A stretch of 10,639 nt of DNA from CG2-30-40-21 sp043806395 (GTDB lineage Bacteria; UBA9089; CG2-30-40-21): positions 1-10,639 of the forward strand of contig JAZDHC010000272.1 in assembly GCA_043806395.1 (NCBI GenBank), in the 5' to 3' direction. The notes under the pieces were generated by a model, which had not been told where the DNA came from, did no database searches, and saw only the letters and a program-made list of their open reading frames with translations. Position numbers and translations under genes: made by a program. This document shows positions 6,122 to 10,639 of this stretch, piece by piece (positions within the stretch are counted from its first letter, which is position 1; each line of letters opens with the position of its first letter).

Positions 6122-6829
6122 ATGATGGTTGTCATCAAGGGATTTATCGAGATGTCCATGCTTGATTGGGAGGGGAAGATCGTTTCCACCCTGTATCTTC
6201 CTCGTTGTAACCTCAGGTGCCCATATTGTCATAATTCCGGGCTGGTTCTCCATCCAGAACAATATGATACCATTCCCATTGAAACAGTAAAGGATTATTT
6301 AGTAAGGCAACAGGGCTGGATTGACGGGGTCTGTATCTCTGGTGGTGAGCCGTGTATGTATGAGGATTTGCCTGATTTTATCAGGGAGCTTCGGGATATT
6401 GGTGTTTTGATAAAATTAGACACCAATGGTAGTTTCCCTGATTCGTTGCAGAGATTAGTAGATGAAAGGCTAATTGATTACATTGCCATGGACATCAAGG
6501 CACCACTTGATAGTTATGCTCTCTTGACCGGAATACATGATAAGGGGATAGGGGCAAAGATTAAACAAAGCATCAGGATTATCATGGATTCAGGGATTGA
6601 TTATGAATTTCGGACAACGGTGGTGCCGTCCCTACATACCAAAACGACGCTTGTGGCTATGGCAGGATTAATAAAGGGAGCGAAAAAATATGTCCTGCAA
6701 GCATTTGTGCCCAATGATCCTATTGACCCTGAATATCAGAAGATAACGCCATATTCAAAGGAAGAGATGCAAGATATTAGTCAGGCTGTTTCACCGTTCG
6801 TTGAAGGGTGTGGATTGCGAGGGGCTTGA
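6122..6829 (+). CDS. NrdG2-type radical SAM protein (anaerobic ribonucleotide reductase activase-like)
   Basis: A 235-residue radical SAM enzyme. The 4Fe-4S-binding CNLRCPYC (C29, C33, C36) is preceded by the family N-terminus GFIEMSMLDWEGKIVSTLYL, as in the NrdG2 group (usually G-x-x-x-x-S-L-x-D-x-P-G-K). SGGEP (73-77) binds SAM, and KLDTNG (98-103) and AMDIKAP (122-128) continue the partial barrel. Proteins of this type are annotated as activases that place a glycyl radical on the anaerobic ribonucleoside-triphosphate reductase NrdD, but many members lie away from nrdD and their partners are unproven. No nrdD or other glycyl-radical enzyme is in this window. AAGGAGA (6103-6109) precedes two adjacent ATGs at 6122 and 6125; either gives the complete domain. 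It starts 2 bp after the phosphoesterase stop, so it is co-transcribed with envelope genes, which is unusual company. Confidence 0.85.
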   Translation: MMVVIKGFIEMSMLDWEGKIVSTLYLPRCNLRCPYCHNSGLVLHPEQYDTIPIETVKDYLVRQQGWIDGVCISGGEPCMYEDLPDFIRELRDIGVLIKLDTNGSFPDSLQRLVDERLIDYIAMDIKAPLDSYALLTGIHDKGIGAKIKQSIRIIMDSGIDYEFRTTVVPSLHTKTTLVAMAGLIKGAKKYVLQAFVPNDPIDPEYQKITPYSKEEMQDISQAVSPFVEGCGLRGA

Positions 6830-6840
6830 GAGGATAATTA

Positions 6841-7740
6841 ATGATAAAAACAATAATCGGGTCAATTAAAAAAAATCCATATATCTGGCTCTGGTCAATA
6901 CTTTTTTGCTATATTATTTATGGTACCCTTATCCCTTTTATTTTCTGTTCGTCCCTTGAAGATGTTCTTAAAAATATTAGAGATGCTAATTATATCCCAT
7001 TTTACCATGAAGCTAAGGGTAAACATATCTCTATTAGTGATATTGTTAGCAACATAGTACTTTTTATTCCATATGGTTTTTTACTGCGTTTGGGGCTTGA
7101 GCCATATTATGTCACCAGATGTGGGCTAAAATGTGTTGGCTCTGCTTTCCTTCTAAGCTTGTTTATAGAGCTGTATCAATTATTTGTTTACAGTAGGGTT
7201 TCATCTACTACAGATATCATTAATGATACTTTAGGTGCTTGGATAGGGTATATCTTGGCCATTAATTATATTCACTACCTCAAGAATAAGATAGATAAGA
7301 CGATCTATAACATTACAAGAGCAGAGCCTTTTCTTTTCTATCTAATTGTTTATAGCTTATTCATTACACTTATTTTTATGTTCCCTTTTGATATTTCTAT
7401 TGATGAAGAGGATTTAAGGCATGGGATAAGGGATATTTGTTTCTTGCCCTTTTACTTCAAAGGAATGTTGCACCTTTCATGGATGAATATAGGCATTAAT
7501 GCCATGGCCTTTGCTATATTTGGATTTATAGGCTATGCTGCCTTAAGGCATTATTATTCATCAAACTTATTTGGAGCATTTAGTACCCTGATTTTTGGTT
7601 TTTTTCTTGCATGTGCTATCGAACTCTTTCAGATACTTATCGTTTCAAGGGTTACAGATATGAGCAATATAATCAGCCGAATGGCAGGAATATTCCCAGG
7701 CATGATAATCTCAGGAATAATTTGCAGGAGGAAGCGATGA
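6841..7740 (+). CDS. Tandem-duplicated VanZ-like membrane protein
   Basis: A 299-residue polytopic membrane protein with two VanZ-like units, about 15-142 and 163-292. The repeats align by eye: YIPFY...DIVSNIVLFIPYGFLLR...IELYQLFVYSRVSSTTDIINDTLGAWIGY in the first and FLPFY...WMNIGINAMAFAIFGFIGY...IELFQILIVSRVTDMSNIISRMAGIFPGM in the second. VanZ-family proteins are small membrane proteins. The founding member gives low-level teicoplanin resistance, but most relatives are of unknown function and often sit in polysaccharide or exosortase-type loci. An AGAGGAT ribosome site (6829-6835) overlaps the preceding stop codon. The gene ends in an ATGA overlap with the Wzy-like gene, so the two are probably translationally coupled. 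The second unit has lost several polar residues of the first (for example N129-D130 becomes S279-R280), so it may be structural. No resistance function is implied. Confidence 0.8.
   Translation: MIKTIIGSIKKNPYIWLWSILFCYIIYGTLIPFIFCSSLEDVLKNIRDANYIPFYHEAKGKHISISDIVSNIVLFIPYGFLLRLGLEPYYVTRCGLKCVGSAFLLSLFIELYQLFVYSRVSSTTDIINDTLGAWIGYILAINYIHYLKNKIDKTIYNITRAEPFLFYLIVYSLFITLIFMFPFDISIDEEDLRHGIRDICFLPFYFKGMLHLSWMNIGINAMAFAIFGFIGYAALRHYYSSNLFGAFSTLIFGFFLACAIELFQILIVSRVTDMSNIISRMAGIFPGMIISGIICRRKR
7726..7731 (+). promoter_or_regulatory. Ribosome binding site deciding the Wzy-like start
   Basis: AGGAGG inside the end of the VanZ-like gene lies 5 bases before the ATG at 7737. It selects this start over an open frame extending back to 7611, which would overlap the VanZ-like gene by 130 bases and add 42 residues of non-membrane sequence. 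Confidence 0.8.
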
Positions 7741-9131
7741 GATGGAAGGAATTTCTTAACACATTAAGCTATAAATACGAAGGCAAGGATATCTTCTTTA
7801 TAATAGGATTTATATTGGCTTTATCCTTGTTTGAAATATGTTTCCTTTTGAACTCTCTGCAACGAGAATTGGAGCCAATACAGATATTAATGGGAAGCAT
7901 CGTCATCTGTAGCCTTGGTTTTGCCATTATTAAACCGTATATCTCTATTATTGTATTTATTATCGTAGCTTATTATATTTCTCGAGATATCTTTGGGGCA
8001 TCCACAATAGAACTTGTTTCATTCGGTGGAGAACAATTGTCATGGGTGATTATCTCAATAATAATATTCTGTTGGATTATCAATTCATTAAAGCAAAGGG
8101 ACTTCCGTGTTATTATTGGGGTTCAGGGATGGCTACTTTTTGCTTTTTGGATAATTATACTAATATCCTCTGTCTTTGCTGTTGACAACAATCTCTGTCT
8201 GGAACATCTTCGTGGTATTACTATAGTCTTTTTCATCTATTTTGCTATTTTGAATCTGGTTAAGACAAAAGAACAACTTATCCTCATCCTCTGGACACTG
8301 GTTATTGTATTTGGGTTATCTGCTATAGAGGCAAATATTAATTATTTCTGGCATGGGATAACCCCGGCAGTTGACCCTATCTATCATGATAATAACTATT
8401 TTGCTCACCTCTTAGTCATGGTCATCCCTGTTGTTTTTTATCTTATTTTCATTTCCAGATCGTTTTTCCTCAACGCGTTATTACTCATCTTGTTTCTTAC
8501 CATGATTATGGGGTGTATCCTTACATTTTCAAGGGGTGGGTTCCTTGGTTTGATTGGCATCATGGTACTCATCATTCTAAAATCACAAAAAAAACTATTC
8601 TTTTTGATAATAATAGGGATGTTTGCAGTAGTTGCTATATTTTTTATGCCACCACAATATACTGAACGGATAAAAAGTATTATTGGTTATGAACAAGACT
8701 CATCAGCAATGCAGAGAGTTTATGCTTGGCAAGCTGGATATAAGATGCTTTTGAGTGCCCCCTTGACCGGTGTTGGAGTTGGTAATTTCAAACACCTTTC
8801 AATTCAATACAATCCGAAGATGCCCCATAAGATCACTGCCCATAACTCGTTTGTCCAAGTAGCAGCAGAATGCGGATTACCTGGGATAGCAATCTTCCTT
8901 GCCTTATTTATTACCACAGGCAGGGGATTGTTACGATTAAGGCAGATTGCCAAAAAATCGCGTGAACATTTATGGCTGCTTCCTATCGCAGACATGATAG
9001 AGGTTGGTATCTGCGGGTATATTATTGGATGTAGTTTCTCCAGTGAAACATACCTGTGGCTTTTATACATTTTGATGGGCTTAGTTGCTGCCTTAAACCA
9101 GATTGTAACCCAAAAGGAGGTAACTGATTGA
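7737..9131 (+). CDS. O-antigen ligase/polymerase (Wzy/WaaL) family membrane protein
   Basis: A 464-residue protein with roughly ten to twelve hydrophobic segments. The Wzy_C-type core spans about 250-395: TFSRGG (263-268) in a transmembrane helix, a large extracytoplasmic loop (about 305-370) with R327, GVGVGNF (345-351) and AHNSF (368-372) with H369, then QVAAECGLPGIAIFLALF entering the next helix. In this superfamily the loop's Arg and His residues act on a lipid-diphosphate-linked glycan, either polymerising it (Wzy) or transferring it to lipid A or protein (WaaL, PglL). Sequence alone does not say which. Length is normal. The start is set by AGGAGG at 7726-7731, and the ATG overlaps the VanZ-like stop as ATGA. 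The next gene begins 1 bp after its TGA. There are no glycan-building enzymes in the window besides the GT28 protein, so the substrate glycan would be made elsewhere. Confidence 0.87.
   Translation: MRWKEFLNTLSYKYEGKDIFFIIGFILALSLFEICFLLNSLQRELEPIQILMGSIVICSLGFAIIKPYISIIVFIIVAYYISRDIFGASTIELVSFGGEQLSWVIISIIIFCWIINSLKQRDFRVIIGVQGWLLFAFWIIILISSVFAVDNNLCLEHLRGITIVFFIYFAILNLVKTKEQLILILWTLVIVFGLSAIEANINYFWHGITPAVDPIYHDNNYFAHLLVMVIPVVFYLIFISRSFFLNALLLILFLTMIMGCILTFSRGGFLGLIGIMVLIILKSQKKLFFLIIIGMFAVVAIFFMPPQYTERIKSIIGYEQDSSAMQRVYAWQAGYKMLLSAPLTGVGVGNFKHLSIQYNPKMPHKITAHNSFVQVAAECGLPGIAIFLALFITTGRGLLRLRQIAKKSREHLWLLPIADMIEVGICGYIIGCSFSSETYLWLLYILMGLVAALNQIVTQKEVTD
9115..9121 (+). promoter_or_regulatory. 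Ribosome binding site of metallophosphoesterase 2
   Basis: AGGAGGT within the last codons of the Wzy-like gene is 11 bases before the ATG at 9133. It indicates continued translation of a common transcript. Confidence 0.7.
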
Positions 9132-9132
9132 T

Positions 9133-10134
9133 ATGGTTACTATTATAAAATGTATTATGTCTCCGTTTCTGGATATGATTCTGCTCATCTATCATTATCC
9201 ATTGCCACTCTTCATAGTTACTATAGTACTTATTATTATTTGTCTGGTTGTTTTTATGTGTCTAAAAGGGCTTATAAATAGTATGAGTAAGACTGCCTTT
9301 AAGATTATTTTTGGGATTATCTTTATTCCTACGGCATGTCTTTCTCTGATATACAGCCTTTATTTTTATTCTTATTGCATTGAGCCTAATTGGATAAGAA
9401 TAGATCGAGCAACTATAAAGAACAGTAAATTATCCAACAGCCTTAAAGGGATAACCGCTGTTCAGATAAGTGACTTGCATATATCAAGTTTTGGATTCCG
9501 CGAAAAGAGGCTGCTCAGCATTCTGAATAAGATTAATCCGGATATTATTTTTATTACCGGAGACTTTATAACAATAAAGGAGGACATCCTTTATTGCATA
9601 GATGTTATCAGGCACATTAAAGCAAGGTATGGGGTATGGGGTGTGCTGGGGGATGGCGATGAATGTTTTGGAAAGATTAATGATGTTAAGGAAATAATGA
9701 AAAAAAATGGAATTAACATCCTGATAAACGAGTCTAAACGGTTTTGCTTAAATGGTAATATGCCATTCTATCTTATGGGGATCAATGGAGGAGATATTCA
9801 AAAAGAGATAGCCATGCTTGCACCTAAATGCCATGATGCACCCATTCTTCTACTTTGTCATTATCCACAGGCTTTTCCCTTTGCCTCTCAGTCAGGGATA
9901 GCCCTTGTCCTTGCTGGAGATACTCACGGTGGACAGATTGGTCCGCTGGCATTAAGAAGACTTGATCGAAAAATGCGAGGGGTAAAATCAGATGAGCTTG
10001 TTGCAGGGTCATATCAGATGGGGAACACACAACTTTATGTCAATCGAGGGATTGGTGTACATTCTATGAACATTCGATTCTTTTGCAGACCAGAGATAAC
10101 AGTCTTTCAGATTGGAGATTTCAAGCAAGAATAA
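9133..10134 (+). CDS. Membrane-anchored calcineurin-like metallophosphoesterase, paralog 2
   Basis: A 333-residue protein with two clear transmembrane helices (about 23-45 and 58-80; a third hydrophobic stretch at 8-20 is doubtful) and a phosphoesterase domain from about 105 to 327. Motifs: DLH (D114, H116), GDF (G143-D144), GDGD (173-176), LCHYP with H243, and AGDTHGGQ (261-268). The GNHD motif has become GDGD, replacing the metal-bridging Asn by Asp and the catalytic-region His by Gly. The GHTH motif is GDTH, as in paralog 1. The C-terminal block LYVNRGIGVHSMNIRFFCRPEITVF is standard for the YkuE/YaeI branch. The protein lacks the charged C-terminal tail of paralog 1 and carries a longer membrane region, so the two are unlikely to be simple duplicates with one role. 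The Lys-rich loop between the helices would put the catalytic domain outside the cytoplasmic membrane. It ends the tight operon. Activity may be altered; the substrate is unknown. Confidence 0.83.
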   Translation: MVTIIKCIMSPFLDMILLIYHYPLPLFIVTIVLIIICLVVFMCLKGLINSMSKTAFKIIFGIIFIPTACLSLIYSLYFYSYCIEPNWIRIDRATIKNSKLSNSLKGITAVQISDLHISSFGFREKRLLSILNKINPDIIFITGDFITIKEDILYCIDVIRHIKARYGVWGVLGDGDECFGKINDVKEIMKKNGINILINESKRFCLNGNMPFYLMGINGGDIQKEIAMLAPKCHDAPILLLCHYPQAFPFASQSGIALVLAGDTHGGQIGPLALRRLDRKMRGVKSDELVAGSYQMGNTQLYVNRGIGVHSMNIRFFCRPEITVFQIGDFKQE

Positions 10135-10191
10135 TCTGGAACGCAGGCTGAAGGTTATGGTTGCCAGCTTATGTCGGTAGTGCCAACGAAC

Positions 10192-10199
10192 GGGAGGGG
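10192..10199 (+). promoter_or_regulatory. Ribosome binding site of the terminal radical SAM gene
   Basis: GGGAGGGG lies 7 bases before the ATG at 10207 and fixes that start. The 72-bp gap before the ATG shows no convincing terminator, so readthrough from the operon is possible. Confidence 0.65.
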
Positions 10200-10206
10200 T
10201 TTTGAT

Positions 10207-10639
10207 ATGCAATATATTTATGGTCCCGTATCTTCCTGGAGATTGGGTGCTTCCTTAGGCATTGACCTGCTCTCTTGGGCAGAAAAAATATGTACCTTTG
10301 ATTGTACCTATTGTCAGATTGGAAGGACTCCTGCGGTATCTACGGACAGGAAGGTCTATGTGCCTACACAGGAGATCATCAGGGAATTAAAGGAATTACC
10401 TGAGCTCAAGATAGATTATATTACCCTTGCTGGTCGTGGCGAGCCATGTCTGGCAGGAAATCTTGGTGAAATGATTGTGGCGGTTAAAGCGATTATGGCA
10501 AAGCCTGTAGCCGTCTTGACCAATGCTACACTTCTGTCCAGGGATGATGTAGCACAAGAATTGGCTCTATCAGATGTGGTTGTGGCTAAATTAGATGCCT
10601 GGTCACAGGAGTCGTTTGACTTGATAAATAATCCGGCAG
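10207..10639 (+). CDS. COG0731-type radical SAM protein, N-terminal part (runs off the window)
   Basis: The frame is open from the ATG to the window end: 144 complete codons plus one base. The opening MQYIYGPVSSWRLGASLGID matches the YGPVPSRRLGxSLGxD start of the COG0731 radical SAM group, related to the wyosine-synthesis Fe-S oxidoreductases. CTFDCTYCQIGRT (29-41) supplies the cluster cysteines C29, C33 and C36. LAGRGEPCL (74-82) corresponds to the SGxGEPTL SAM-binding segment, with Gly-Arg-Gly and Cys at less usual positions. VLTNATLL (103-110) is the expected next strand. Members of this group in bacteria are mostly of unknown substrate; true wyosine synthesis is archaeal and eukaryotic. 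The C-terminal half is missing only because the window ends. Confidence 0.85.
   Translation, partial: MQYIYGPVSSWRLGASLGIDLLSWAEKICTFDCTYCQIGRTPAVSTDRKVYVPTQEIIRELKELPELKIDYITLAGRGEPCLAGNLGEMIVAVKAIMAKPVAVLTNATLLSRDDVAQELALSDVVVAKLDAWSQESFDLINNPA

Noticed and set aside
7611..7736. Extended N-terminus for the Wzy-like protein
   Set aside because: The extension lies wholly inside the VanZ-like gene, is not hydrophobic and has no ribosome site, whereas AGGAGG at 7726-7731 serves the ATG at 7737.
6841..7740. Glycopeptide resistance gene
   Set aside because: VanZ-family similarity alone does not indicate resistance; there are no vanHAX or regulatory genes, and the context is envelope biogenesis.
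1..10639. CRISPR array, tRNA, rRNA, phage or toxin-antitoxin genes
   Set aside because: No regularly spaced direct repeats, no cloverleaf-like sequence and no recognisable phage or toxin-antitoxin coding sequence on either strand.

Overview
The window looks like chromosomal DNA from an AT-rich, probably diderm (outer-membrane-bearing) and probably anaerobic bacterium. The diderm inference rests on a beta-barrel-like protein fragment ending in Trp, an O-antigen ligase/polymerase-type membrane protein and a YibQ-type periplasmic deacetylase. The anaerobe inference rests on two radical SAM genes. Spacers are filled with small palindromic repeats of the kind common in uncultivated candidate phyla and anammox-type Planctomycetota. 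No marker gene fixes the taxon, so I do not name one.

Left part (1-2081), minus strand: an inverted-repeat element at 1-141; a class III nucleotide-cyclase-homology protein (162-878) with every canonical catalytic position substituted; an unremarkable 136-bp spacer; then the 3' part of a beta-barrel-like gene (1015-1917). That gene's 5' end is missing. A 159-bp TA-flanked foldback element (1919-2077) sits at the break and abuts a second, dispersed intergenic repeat (about 2080-2127).

Middle (2155-5071), plus strand: pgsA (phosphatidylglycerophosphate synthase), a GT28/MGDG-synthase-type lipid glycosyltransferase, and a YibQ-type divergent polysaccharide deacetylase. Both spacers between these genes consist almost entirely of inverted repeats. 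The second spacer holds another copy of the element found at 1-141. The two genes after these spacers are the only intact ones in the window without a visible Shine-Dalgarno (SD) sequence.

Right part (5091-10639), plus strand: a tightly packed operon of a membrane-anchored metallophosphoesterase, an NrdG2-type radical SAM protein, a tandem-duplicated VanZ-family membrane protein, a Wzy/O-antigen-ligase family membrane protein (ATGA overlap), and a second metallophosphoesterase paralogous to the first. After a 72-bp gap comes a COG0731-type radical SAM gene that runs off the window.

Read together, the plus-strand genes make a membrane-lipid and lipid-linked-glycan set: PgsA makes phospholipid, the GT28 enzyme glycosylates a lipid, the Wzy-like protein polymerises or transfers glycan, and the two phosphoesterases may cleave phosphate-containing lipid or glycan intermediates. 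That joint role is inference. There is no tRNA, rRNA, CRISPR array or transposase gene in the window.
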